A stretch of 64,000 nt of DNA from assembly GCF_002077695.1 (NCBI RefSeq), contig NZ_MWUE01000033.1, positions 62,001 through 126,000 on the forward strand, in the 5' to 3' direction. The stretch is from Pantoea latae (GTDB taxonomy: Bacteria > Pseudomonadota > Gammaproteobacteria > Enterobacterales > Enterobacteriaceae). Positions 18,064-26,283 of this stretch are shown piece by piece; the stretch's first letter is position 1; the number at the start of each line of letters is the position of its first letter. Below the pieces are notes generated by a model. It made no database searches and had not been told where the DNA came from. It saw only the letters and a program-made list of their open reading frames with translations. The position numbers and the translations under genes are program-made.

Positions 18064-18273
18064 TTATTTATGCAGCGTCGCCGTCATGTGTACCTGATTA
18101 CCTGAATAGCTTTCGGTAATTTTATAAGTGGCTCCTGCTTTCTGAGCCTGCTGCGCAATATGAGATTCAGCGTCATCAATTGTCGAACCTGTCGCAGTAA
18201 TGCTTTGCGCGAAACCAGCGAATGAAACAGCAGTAAGAGCGATTGCAATCAGTGCGGATTTTACAGTTTTCAT
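18064..18273 (-). CDS. DUF1471 (YhcN/BhsA-like) periplasmic stress protein, copy 1
   Basis: A 69-residue exported protein. The signal peptide is MKTVKSALIAIALTAVSFAGFA. The mature domain SITATGSTIDDAESHIAQQA...YKITES...VHMTATL is the small alpha/beta DUF1471 fold. Family members in E. coli (YhcN, BhsA, McbA) respond to acid, peroxide or biofilm signals. AAGGAA precedes the ATG. A close paralog lies at 18732-18941, with matching upstream DNA. Confidence 0.85.
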   Translation of the reverse strand: MKTVKSALIAIALTAVSFAGFAQSITATGSTIDDAESHIAQQAQKAGATYKITESYSGNQVHMTATLHK

Positions 18274-18403
18274 TTTTCATTTCCTTTAAAAGTAGTCGTG
18301 ATGTCAGGTCAGTGTTTTAAGGTAGCCTTTTAATTCGACCGCCTTGTATGAGTTAAATATTAATAAACACTCCCGTAATGAAAAAGAGACTTTTTCGGGA
18401 AAG

Positions 18404-18414
18404 ACTTTCACGTG
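18404..18414 (-). promoter_or_regulatory. conserved upstream box of DUF1471 copy 1
   Basis: ACTTTCACGTG, followed on the plus strand by GAATGAAGATA. It lies 131 bases from the copy 1 start, exactly as in copy 2. Confidence 0.45.
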
Positions 18415-18688
18415 TGGAATGAAGATAAGCTGGAGTTACCTTACCTGCTTCAGCTCTTAAATAACTATTTCTGATAAAAGCAAAAGGTTAAGCGCAGGCC
18501 CAGGCTGATTTTGAGTATAAAAATTTTTAATCAGGCAAATAAAAACACACAACTTGTTGATAGATAATGATTTATAGGTATTCTCTTGACGGAAAACTTG
18601 TCAATGATGTCACTGCTGAAGGAGCGAGACGGGTTTATAGCGGCGATTTCTTGAAAGGCTTAAATAAAAGAATGACATGTGAAATATA

Positions 18689-18718
18689 AAAAAGGCCACT
18701 CAGATAAATGGCCATTTT
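18689..18718 (-). terminator. terminator after DUF1471 copy 2
   Basis: Leftward hairpin AATGGCCATT...AGTGGCCTTTTTT shortly past the stop at 18732, with a T-run on the minus strand. Confidence 0.6.
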
Positions 18719-18731
18719 CATCGTTTTATAT

Positions 18732-18941
18732 TTACTTAATCAGCTCTGCCGTCATGTGGAACTGGTTTCCGGCATAGCTTTCGGTAATTTTATAATCAGA
18801 GCCTGCTTTTTTAGCCTGCTGCGCAATTTGTGACTCCGCTTCATCCAGCGTCGAACCCGTTGCGGTCACACTCTTAGCAAAGCTGCCAAATGAAATGGCG
18901 GTCAGGGCGGCAATAATCAGAGCAGATTTTACAGTTTTCAT
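18732..18941 (-). CDS. DUF1471 (YhcN/BhsA-like) periplasmic stress protein, copy 2
   Basis: A 69-residue paralog of the gene at 18064, same length, same MKTVKSALI signal peptide start and the same mature core SVTATGSTLDEAESQIAQQA. An ATG two codons upstream (18947) is directly against AAGGAA, so 18941 with a seven-base spacing is the better start. Duplication with its promoter suggests a dosage or sub-functionalisation effect. Confidence 0.85.
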   Translation of the reverse strand: MKTVKSALIIAALTAISFGSFAKSVTATGSTLDEAESQIAQQAKKAGSDYKITESYAGNQFHMTAELIK

Positions 18942-19071
18942 TTTCATTTCCTTAATCAGTGATTGAGATGTTCAGGGTTATTTATCAGGGCAGCCGGTTA
19001 TTTCCGCTGCCTTGTGTGAAATGAATAATAGTGCGGACATCTGCTGTAAAACAGGTGCAATAACAGCAAAC

Positions 19072-19082
19072 ACTTTCACGTG
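19072..19082 (-). promoter_or_regulatory. conserved upstream box of DUF1471 copy 2
   Basis: ACTTTCACGTG, here within the near-palindrome CACTTTCACGTGAAAAGTG, 131 bases upstream of the copy 2 start. The remaining DNA of the roughly 300-base gap to the GlxA-like gene shows nothing else. Confidence 0.45.
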
Positions 19083-19241
19083 AAAAGTGAAGATAGAAAG
19101 TCCGGTTCTGCAGGAGGATTGACGCACACTTAAAAAGTCAGTACGTGAAGCGTCTTATTCAGGGTATTGTTAATGCTCAACGTTTTCAGCGATACCGGCA
19201 ACCCAGACGGTTCCGGCGCCAGGCTGTAACAGGAGAATATG

Positions 19242-20180
19242 ATGCATCGGGTAGGCTTACTGATTTCTGATTACTTTCAGGTTTTAGGGTTGTCCACGCT
19301 GAGTATCTTTGAGTTCGCCAATCAGGTTAAGGGTGAACCTTTCTATGATTGCGCGGTTTACTCTGAAAGGGGTGGATCCGTTTTATCTTCGTACGGCTTC
19401 AGCGTCGACAGCAAACCGCTTGATGCGGACGCGCCCGTTGATACCTGGCTTATCGCCGGGGTGCTGACGCCGGTTGAACTGCCGGCAACGCCCGGCGTGG
19501 TGACCTTTTTGCAGACCCATGCGCTGAAAGCGCGCCGCGTGGCCGGTATCTGTACCGGCGCCTTTGTGCTGGGCCAGGCGGGACTGCTTGCGCAGCGCCG
19601 CGCCACCACCCACTGGATCCACGCGCAGACCCTGAAAACGATGCACCCCACCACCCGGGTGGAGGAAGATCGCATTTTCATCATCGATGACCACGTCTGG
19701 ACGTCCGCCGGCTTAACCGCCGGTCTCGATATGGCGCTGGGCATGGTGGAGAAGGATCTGGGAACAGAGGTCGCGCGCAGCGTGGCGCATCTGCTGGTCA
19801 TGCACCACCGCCGCTCAGGTGGGCAGACCCAGCATTCGGAGATGCTGATGCTCTCGCCGCGCAGCGATCGCCTGCAGTCTGCGCTGGAATACGCGCGCAA
19901 AAACCTCAGCAAGCCTTTAACCATTGAAGAAATGGCGGATGCGGTGCACGTCAGCGCGCGCCAGCTCAGCCGTCTGTTCCGCTCTGAAACCGGCAAGTCG
20001 CCGGCGAAAGCGGTGGAGGCGTTGCGTCTCGAAAATGCCAGGCTGCTGATTGAGCAGAGCAGGCTGTCAATGGAAGTGATTGCGCGTGAGTCAGGATTTC
20101 GCGACCGGCGACACATGCGCGAGGTCTTTATGCGTGGCTATGGCATTCCGCCGCAGTCTATACGCACCGGAAAAGCCTGA
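19242..20180 (+). CDS. GlxA-like AraC-family regulator with DJ-1/PfpI domain
   Basis: A 312-residue protein. The N-terminal class-I-amidotransferase-like domain (about 1-170) has the nucleophile-elbow-like GICTGAFVLGQAGLL, used here for sensing rather than catalysis. The C-terminal AraC double helix-turn-helix (about 215-310) includes MADAVHVSARQLSRLFR and ARESGFRDRRHMREVF. AGGAG selects the second ATG at 19242 over 19239. It precedes, on the same strand, an SDR-SDR-MFS group that it may activate through the repeats at 20208-20244. Confidence 0.85.
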   Translation: MHRVGLLISDYFQVLGLSTLSIFEFANQVKGEPFYDCAVYSERGGSVLSSYGFSVDSKPLDADAPVDTWLIAGVLTPVELPATPGVVTFLQTHALKARRVAGICTGAFVLGQAGLLAQRRATTHWIHAQTLKTMHPTTRVEEDRIFIIDDHVWTSAGLTAGLDMALGMVEKDLGTEVARSVAHLLVMHHRRSGGQTQHSEMLMLSPRSDRLQSALEYARKNLSKPLTIEEMADAVHVSARQLSRLFRSETGKSPAKAVEALRLENARLLIEQSRLSMEVIARESGFRDRRHMREVFMRGYGIPPQSIRTGKA

Positions 20181-20207
20181 CGCCCCCGCCTCTTTTCCTG
20201 CTTCTTC

Positions 20208-20244
20208 CATCATGATGTCCATTAATCCGGCCATCATGATGTCC
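20208..20244. promoter_or_regulatory. two copies of a palindromic box upstream of the SDR operon
   Basis: CATCATGATGTCC occurs at 20208-20220 and 20232-20244; CATCATGATG is itself a perfect palindrome. The 24-base period places the copies on nearly the same DNA face, about 90-120 bases before the SDR start. They are candidate sites for the adjacent AraC-type regulator. Confidence 0.45.
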
Positions 20245-20330
20245 TGAAACACACCCTTTCTTGTCAGCCGCGCCTGTGCGTGGCTGCGTACTATGAATTC
20301 ACCAACCCGATAACTGACAAGGTGAACATC

Positions 20331-21146
20331 ATGACGCAGCAGACACACACCGACCGCGGCACCGCCGTTGTCACCGGCGCCTCCACCGGCATGGGCGCAC
20401 TTTACGCCGGCCGCCTGGCACGCATGGGCTATGACCTGATTATCGTGGCACGTAACCACAATCGCCTGAACCAGCTGGCAGAGCATATCACTACCGACAG
20501 CGGCCGCAGCGTCGAGGTTGTCGCGGCTGACCTGGCCGATTCCGCCCAGCTTGCCAGAGTGGAAGAAAAGCTGCGTCAGGACGCCAGCATCACGCTGCTG
20601 GTTAACAATGCCGGCATCGGCACCTACACGCCGCTGCTGCAGAGCAGCGCAGAGCAGATGACCGCCATGATCAACCTGAACGTCACGGCTCTGACCCGCC
20701 TGACCTACGCCGTGGTACCCGGATTTGTTGACCGCGGACGCGGCGCCGTCATCAATATTGCCTCTATCGTCAGCGTCGCGCCCGAGTTGCTGAACGGCGT
20801 CTACGGCGGCACTAAGGCCTTTGTTCTGGCATTTACGCAGTCGCTGCATCACGAACTGGCCAGCAAAGGCGTTCAGGTGCAGGCCGTACTACCTGGCGCC
20901 ACCGCCACGCCTTTCTGGGATAACGGCGGCCTGCCTGTCGGGCAGCTCGACCCGAAAATCGTGATGAGCGCACAGGAGATGGTGGATGCCGCCCTGACCG
21001 GCTTTGCCCGCGGCGAGCTGATCACCATTCCGTCCCTGCAGGACGAAACCCTGTGGACCAGTTACGAGCAGGCGCGCCAGGCGATGATCCCGCACCTTGG
21101 CAGCGACGCACCGGCTCCACGCTATCAGCCTGTTTCTGTGCACTGA
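20331..21146 (+). CDS. short-chain dehydrogenase/reductase
   Basis: A 271-residue classical SDR. TGASTGMG is the cofactor loop near residue 15, NNAGIG follows the fourth strand, and the catalytic pair is in YGGTK with the serine in NIASIVS. The ATG at 20331 has AAGGTG before it. It is the first gene of an SDR-SDR-MFS unit. The substrate is unknown. Confidence 0.85.
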   Translation: MTQQTHTDRGTAVVTGASTGMGALYAGRLARMGYDLIIVARNHNRLNQLAEHITTDSGRSVEVVAADLADSAQLARVEEKLRQDASITLLVNNAGIGTYTPLLQSSAEQMTAMINLNVTALTRLTYAVVPGFVDRGRGAVINIASIVSVAPELLNGVYGGTKAFVLAFTQSLHHELASKGVQVQAVLPGATATPFWDNGGLPVGQLDPKIVMSAQEMVDAALTGFARGELITIPSLQDETLWTSYEQARQAMIPHLGSDAPAPRYQPVSVH

Positions 21147-21199
21147 TTTACCCTGACGGCTCAATAACCTTACAACTCATTATCTGAAGGAATATGACC

Positions 21200-21961
21200 A
21201 TGAAACTGACTAACAACACTGTCTTCATCACCGGCGGCACCTCTGGCATCGGCCGCGCAATGGCAGAAAAATTTCATCAGCTGGGTAACCAGGTGATTAT
21301 CTCCGGACGCCGTGAGGCGCTGCTGAAGGAGGTGACCGCTGCCAGCCCGGGCATGGATTATGTGGTGCTGGACGTGACGAGCGCCGACAGCATTAAAACC
21401 GCCGCGCAGAGCGTGCTGGCGCGCTATCCGGCGCTGAACGTGGTGATCAACAACGCCGGCATCATGCCTTTCGACAACGCGGCCGGCGAGCTGGACGATG
21501 CGCAGGCGGTCACCCTGCTGGATACCAATATTCTTGGGCCGGTGCGCGTCAGTGCCGCCTTTATCGAACACCTGAAACAGCAGCCTGACGCGGTGCTGAT
21601 CAACAACAGCTCAGTGCTGGCGTTTCTGCCCCTGGCAACCAACGCGCTCTACTCCGCCACCAAGGCCGCCATTCACTCTTATACCCTGTCTCAGCGTTTC
21701 CTACTGCGCGACAGCGGCGTACAGGTGATTGAAATTTCTCCGCCATGGGTTGATACCGACCTGATTTACAAGAGCGGTGATCCGCGCGCCATGCCACTGG
21801 AAGACTTTATTCGCGAAACCTTTGACAAGCTCGGCACCGACACCATCGAAGCCATTGTCGATCGCGTGCTGCCGGTGCGCGATAACCCGGGCGCAGACGA
21901 GCATACACTGGTGAACCAGTTCAACCAGTCCGTGGCGGATAACCCAATCCCTGTTCAGTAA
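21200..21961 (+). CDS. short-chain dehydrogenase/reductase, DltE-like
   Basis: A 253-residue classical SDR with TGGTSGIG near the N-terminus, NNAGIMPF and the active-site YSATK. Its C-terminal part resembles the DltE/YciK-like oxidoreductases. AAGGA is eight bases from the ATG at 21200 but only two from 21194, so 21200 is preferred. It lies 53 bases after the previous SDR and is followed by an MFS gene. Confidence 0.85.
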   Translation: MKLTNNTVFITGGTSGIGRAMAEKFHQLGNQVIISGRREALLKEVTAASPGMDYVVLDVTSADSIKTAAQSVLARYPALNVVINNAGIMPFDNAAGELDDAQAVTLLDTNILGPVRVSAAFIEHLKQQPDAVLINNSSVLAFLPLATNALYSATKAAIHSYTLSQRFLLRDSGVQVIEISPPWVDTDLIYKSGDPRAMPLEDFIRETFDKLGTDTIEAIVDRVLPVRDNPGADEHTLVNQFNQSVADNPIPVQ

Positions 21962-21967
21962 CATCAT

Positions 21968-21986
21968 CAGGGGCCTCAGGCCCCTG
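21968..21986 (+). terminator. hairpin between SDR and MFS genes
   Basis: CAGGGGCC-TCA-GGCCCCTG perfect stem with a short pyrimidine tract after it. It is possibly a partial terminator that lowers MFS expression. Confidence 0.45.
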
Positions 21987-22005
21987 CTCTATCTGGAGCT
22001 GAATC

Positions 22006-23208
22006 ATGAACGCTGCTATCACGTCTTCCCAGCGCCGCGCCTTACGCGCACTAAGCATCGCTTACTTTGTACAGGCTACCGGTGCGCTGTCTGTCGCCGG
22101 CAGCCTGCCTGCTATCTCTGCTGCCTGGCAGCTGACTGATGCGCAGAGCGCGCGCTTACTGAGTATATTCGGCCTGACCTTTGCGCTCGCCGCCCCGCTG
22201 GTTCAGGTCATATTTGGCCATCTGCGCCGTCGCCAGCTGGTACTCACGGGCATCGGGCTGTTTGGTCTGGGCGCCTTCGCTTTTGCGCTGTCTCCGGCCT
22301 ACGGTGCGCTGGTTGCCTCCCGCATACTAATGGGCGTAGGTGCAGGGTTTATCGGCCCGGTGCTGGTTGCGCTAGGTTCTGAACTGGTACATGAACAACA
22401 GCGCGGGCGGGCTATCGGCATGGTGTTACTCGGGGTGTCGATGGCGAGCCTGGCCGGTATTCCGCTTGCCGCGTGGATTGCTGGCATGTGGGGGGCGAAG
22501 GCATTGTTTTTACTTGTCGGACTGGTGAGCCTGCTGAGCGGGCTGAACGTCCTGCTGACGGTGCCGGATGAAAGTGTGGGTTCGCGTATCCGGCTCACCG
22601 AGATGGCGGGCGTGCTGTCTGAGGGGAAATACCTGACGGCCTTCCTGGTGGTATTTTTCATCACCTCCGGGGTCTACAGCTTTTACTCTTTTATCGCCCC
22701 GCTTATCCGCGACACCTATGCCGGCGGCACGCATGCGGTCTCTGCGGCGCTGGCGGTGCTGGGCGTAGCCGGGGTGCTGGGAAACCTCTGGGTCACCCGA
22801 GCGGCCACACGCTTTACATCTGAAAAGCTGCTGCTGACGGGCATGATACTGCTCATCACAGATACGGCGCTAATTGCCCTGCTGCCGAAAGCGCTGGGGG
22901 TGCTGCTTGCGGCGCTGGTCTTCTGGGCCTTTGCCACAGACCTGCTCTGGCCCAGCCAGCAGCGCAGGATCGTTGAACTGTCGTCTACCCGGCATCGCGG
23001 CATTGCGCTGGCGTTGACCAGTGCCTTTATGTTCGGGGGCATAGGCTTTGGCTCAGCGGTGGCCTCCTGGATTTATCCGGTGGCAGGATTTTACGGGCTG
23101 GCCGGGATGTCGGTGGCCTTCATTGTACTGGCGCTGGTCAGCCTGCAGCTGTCCGAGAAACTCAGGAAGCCCGTAGCGACTGCTGAGCCATGTCAGAGTG
23201 AAGCCTGA
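22006..23208 (+). CDS. MFS transporter
   Basis: A 400-residue, roughly twelve-segment membrane protein of the arabinose/multidrug efflux type. GRAIGMVLLGVSMASLAGIPLA-like sequence in segment 5 is the drug:H+ antiporter motif C region. TGGAG precedes the ATG. Third gene of the unit beginning at 20331; it may export the product or substrate of the two SDRs. Confidence 0.85.
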   Translation: MNAAITSSQRRALRALSIAYFVQATGALSVAGSLPAISAAWQLTDAQSARLLSIFGLTFALAAPLVQVIFGHLRRRQLVLTGIGLFGLGAFAFALSPAYGALVASRILMGVGAGFIGPVLVALGSELVHEQQRGRAIGMVLLGVSMASLAGIPLAAWIAGMWGAKALFLLVGLVSLLSGLNVLLTVPDESVGSRIRLTEMAGVLSEGKYLTAFLVVFFITSGVYSFYSFIAPLIRDTYAGGTHAVSAALAVLGVAGVLGNLWVTRAATRFTSEKLLLTGMILLITDTALIALLPKALGVLLAALVFWAFATDLLWPSQQRRIVELSSTRHRGIALALTSAFMFGGIGFGSAVASWIYPVAGFYGLAGMSVAFIVLALVSLQLSEKLRKPVATAEPCQSEA

Positions 23209-23246
23209 CGGGCAATCCTCCCGGTACCGCTTGCCGGGAGGCGCGT

Positions 23247-23804
23247 TTATTCCGATCGGATCATTTTTTCAATCATGCGCTGCAGCATATTTCTGATGTC
23301 ATCGGCCGGCATGTTATCGCAGAACGTCCCAAACGGACTGGCGGCGGACCACGCGGTAGACAGCGCAATGATGGTAATCAGCAGAAACGCCGGCGGAAAG
23401 GCTTCGCTCACCTGCCCGGCGGCCTGCGCCTGCTGAAGGGCTGCTATCTTGCTGTCAAAAGAGGCATTTCTGCCGCTGATGCCCGTGGCGCGCTGCTCAA
23501 GCGAATACCAGGCCATCAGCCTCATAATGCGCGGATGGCTCTGCGCAAAGTCGAAAACATCTGACGCATAGCCGGCGAGGTCGTCGGGCCTGAACGGCAA
23601 GCGGTCATATACCGCTGTCAGGTGTGTCTCCAGCACGGTCTGAAATAAAGTCTCTTTGTTTTCAAAGTAGATATAAATCAGGTTTTTGTTGAAACCTGCC
23701 GTCCGGGCTATACGCTCAATCCTCGCCCCCGCAATGCCCCAGGTGGCAAATTCGTCCGTTGCGGCTTCCAGGATTTTTGCCCGACTCGCCTCAGCATCTC
23801 TCAT
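23247..23804 (-). CDS. TetR family transcriptional repressor
   Basis: A 185-residue TetR protein. The DNA-binding domain has FATWGIAGARIERIARTAGF and NKNLIYIYFENKETLF (about 17-52). It is divergent from the SDR gene at 23910. The gap contains two related palindromes (CTAACCGGTTAG and CTAAACGGTTAG), so this protein very likely represses both genes. Confidence 0.87.
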   Translation of the reverse strand: MRDAEASRAKILEAATDEFATWGIAGARIERIARTAGFNKNLIYIYFENKETLFQTVLETHLTAVYDRLPFRPDDLAGYASDVFDFAQSHPRIMRLMAWYSLEQRATGISGRNASFDSKIAALQQAQAAGQVSEAFPPAFLLITIIALSTAWSAASPFGTFCDNMPADDIRNMLQRMIEKMIRSE

Positions 23805-23849
23805 CTCTTTTCCCTGTACCGTTAAATCTTGGCTCAGTTTACTGATTGA

Positions 23850-23898
23850 CTAACCGGTTAGACAGTTATAAATTCACAACTAACTAAACGGTTAGTTA
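23850..23898. promoter_or_regulatory. double TetR operator
   Basis: Perfect 12-base palindrome CTAACCGGTTAG at 23850-23861 and a second site with perfect seven-base arms, TAACTAA-ACGG-TTAGTTA, at 23881-23898. The shared core CTAAMCGGTTAG appears twice with centres 34 bases apart, the second directly before the SDR ribosome binding site. Confidence 0.75.
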
Positions 23899-23909
23899 TA
23901 AGGGTGAGC

Positions 23910-24746
23910 ATGTCTAATAAAACGTGGTTTATCACTGGTATCAGCAGCGGTCTTGGCTTGGCGATAACCAGGCAACTTCTGCTGCAGGGCGATCGGGTTA
24001 TCGGAACGGTCCGCAGTCATCAACCCGTTAAGGCACTGGCTGCAGAGTACCCTGACACTCTGAGCGTGCTTAAACTCGATCTTTCACATACGGATTCCGT
24101 TGAAGCTATGGTCAATCAAGCTTTCCGGGATGCAGGGCGCATCGATGTTGTTGTGAACAACGCAGGATATGGACTGTTCGGACCCGCAGAGGGCCTGAGT
24201 ACTGAACAAATAAAACACCAGCTTGACACCAATCTGCTCGGCCCTGTGCTGGTGACCAGAGCTGCGCTTCCTTTCCTGCGCCAGCAGGGGGGAGGGAAAA
24301 TAATTGCGATTTCCTCTTACGGCGGCCAGGCGACACATCCAGGAGCATCGCTTTATCACGCCAGCAAGTGGGGGCTGGAGGGATTCTTTGAGTCACTGGC
24401 CAAAGAAGTCGTGTCGTTCGGCATCTCGGTCAACATAGTGGAGCCGGGGTCGGCGCGCACGGCGTTCCGGAGTACCGCAGGCGAGCAAATGGGGGCGCTT
24501 CCGGATGCCTACAGAGACACGCCGCTGGGGCAGATGCTGGGTCGTTTAAACGATAACGGATATACCGCCAAAGGCGCACCTGAAAAGATGGCCAGCATGA
24601 TCTTAAAACTTACTGCAATGGAATCGGCCCCTCTGCGCCTTGTTCTGGGAAGCGATGCCTACGCCTTTATGGAAACTGCATTAGAAGAGCGCCTCATCAG
24701 TCTTCGAGAGCAGCAGATTCAGGCCCCTGCCAGTGATACTGAATAG
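23910..24746 (+). CDS. short-chain dehydrogenase/reductase
   Basis: A 278-residue SDR with TGISSGLG near residue 8, NNAGYGLFG and the catalytic YHASK preceded by ISSYGGQ. This is the type often annotated as an oxidoreductase controlled by a divergent TetR. The ATG at 23910 has AAGGG before it; an in-frame GTG at 23904 is less likely. A type A/B composite repeat follows at 24858. Confidence 0.87.
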   Translation: MSNKTWFITGISSGLGLAITRQLLLQGDRVIGTVRSHQPVKALAAEYPDTLSVLKLDLSHTDSVEAMVNQAFRDAGRIDVVVNNAGYGLFGPAEGLSTEQIKHQLDTNLLGPVLVTRAALPFLRQQGGGKIIAISSYGGQATHPGASLYHASKWGLEGFFESLAKEVVSFGISVNIVEPGSARTAFRSTAGEQMGALPDAYRDTPLGQMLGRLNDNGYTAKGAPEKMASMILKLTAMESAPLRLVLGSDAYAFMETALEERLISLREQQIQAPASDTE

Positions 24747-24857
24747 CTATATTACCTAGCGAAAGCTGGTTTAAACATTACTGGCCATAAAAGGTACCTT
24801 CGTCAGCAGAGCTGTGTCCGGTCCCTCAGAATTGCTGCGGTTATTCTGGCACGGAAC

Positions 24858-24921
24858 GTCCGCTATTCGCTCATAGCGGACCTTGTCTTGTGCGCATGTC
24901 TGCTCTGTGCCAAAAGCGGAC
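24858..24921 (+). repeat. composite dispersed repeat, A palindrome plus B half
   Basis: Type A palindrome (GTCCGCT...AGCGGAC) at 24858-24881, then 40 bases ending in GTGCCAAAAGCGGAC. The same 64-base layout recurs at 28962-29025, sharing CATGTC and GCTCATAGCGGAC. Confidence 0.7.
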
Positions 24922-25233
24922 TCCCATCGTCGCAAATCACTGGCAGGCAAAGGTTGCATAGCGAGGTACAAGCAGCGCGGCTTTTTTCTGTCCGTAGTAT
25001 TTGCATTGTTAGACGCCGCTGCTCGCATGGCTTGGCGCCCGTCATTTTTACACGCAGCGCCTTCGAAAATATTCATTTATTCGCTGGTAACGAGCATCTT
25101 GCCCAGGCTGTTTATCAGCTTGTACGATTTGATTTAGGCATTGCCCCAACGCCTGGATCAACCGGGATAAAGTAAGGCGTAACGCGCATTAACGTCATCC
25201 CGATGACTTCTGCTTATGTGATAGGGACATGAC

Positions 25234-25258
25234 GACCGTTTATCTTCTCAAAGCGGAG
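25234..25258 (+). repeat. degenerate copy of the dispersed palindrome
   Basis: GACCGTTTATC...TTCTCAAAGCGGAGC keeps most of the type A right arm. Confidence 0.3.
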
Positions 25259-25413
25259 CGTTGGAGGCTCGGTATCCAGAATGGCCACTGCCTTTTGCCT
25301 CGCCTTTCACACATTGAGTTCAGACTGAAAGCTGCGCTCACAGGCCCGGAAGACGTTGGGTAACCCCTGTAGTTTTGGCAAACCCCTCAAGCTTGAGAGA
25401 GTGAGGCGGCCCG

Positions 25414-26283
25414 CTATCCCCACGCCCTGAACCCGAGAATAACGGCCGCATAGAGGCTTATTGCGATTATGCTGACGCAGGTCCCGCAGGTAATAGGTCT
25501 TGCCGATTTACCTGTGCCCAGGTAGTGCGTTTCCAGCACAATGATATTGGCCGCGGGTGGCAGCAGGCAGAACAGATACAACGTCTCCGGGTTCTCTGCG
25601 ATGAGCCTGAAATTGAGTGAACTAGCCAGGAGCAGCAGCAGCGAAACCAGAACGGCCATAACGACAGACTTGAGCAGAAACGGCTTAATCTCACGCAGGA
25701 GATCGCTTGCCGAGAGCCTGATTTTCGACAGCCAGATTCCCAGCACCGCCATGCCCAGAAAACTCATCATAAACTTCGAAACGCTATAGAGTTCGGTCCC
25801 CCAGAGGCTGACATCCTGACCGAAAGGGATGAGTATCGCACCGGCAAACAAGGCCAGCACAGGGGGTGTCTGAACCAGTTTCAGAAGATTAAATCGGCTG
25901 CCTGACAGCATACCTGCACCCACTGAATTCCCCACGATGGAGCTGCCGACGTAGGCGGCAATGATGATAGTAGAAGCATCATTGCCAAACAGTGCACTGG
26001 CAACAGGAAGCCCCAGCCACCCAATGTTGAGATAGCTGAAGCACAGGCTTTTCACCGGATCACACATAATCCGCTGGCAAACTACCAGCATGGCCAGCAT
26101 AAACATCGCTGTTGCAATAATGATGGTACTCATACTGCCAAAGCGGGTGGATATGTTGAAAATAATCACAACAGGTATCGCGATACGCGTTAATACCCAC
26201 GATGCCGCCGTTTTGAAATCCAGCGAGGTTTTGCCCACGAGCCAGCCAGCGAAAAGATAAATCAGAGGAAAGAAAATACTCAC
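25414..26283 (-). CDS. AEC family (auxin efflux carrier-like) transporter
   Basis: A 289-residue inner-membrane carrier of the Mem_trans family (PF03547), which export or import organic acids and other metabolites. Two inverted sets of membrane segments are seen, with GIWLSKIRL and LLPPAANIIVLETHY as typical conserved pieces. The start is a GTG at 26283 that overlaps the TGA of the upstream gene (GTGA) and has AAGGA seven bases before it, so translation is coupled to the FAD-binding gene. Because that gene is frameshifted, coupling may be impaired. Confidence 0.8.
   Translation of the reverse strand: MSIFFPLIYLFAGWLVGKTSLDFKTAASWVLTRIAIPVVIIFNISTRFGSMSTIIIATAMFMLAMLVVCQRIMCDPVKSLCFSYLNIGWLGLPVASALFGNDASTIIIAAYVGSSIVGNSVGAGMLSGSRFNLLKLVQTPPVLALFAGAILIPFGQDVSLWGTELYSVSKFMMSFLGMAVLGIWLSKIRLSASDLLREIKPFLLKSVVMAVLVSLLLLLASSLNFRLIAENPETLYLFCLLPPAANIIVLETHYLGTGKSARPITCGTCVSIIAISLYAAVILGFRAWG

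Larger units (their letters stand above)
18274..18731. other. promoter region of DUF1471 copy 1 and spacer
   Basis: No gene is seen in these 458 bases. The first 150 bases next to copy 1 are related to the DNA upstream of copy 2, and the motif ACTTTCACGTG is at the same distance in both. Confidence 0.4.
24747..25413. other. gene-poor region with repeats
   Basis: No supported gene in 667 bases. It holds the composite repeat at 24858-24921 and a degenerate copy at 25234-25258. Leftward reading gives stretches with protein-like composition broken by several stops around 25140-25370, which may be a decayed gene; I cannot name it. Confidence 0.3.
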
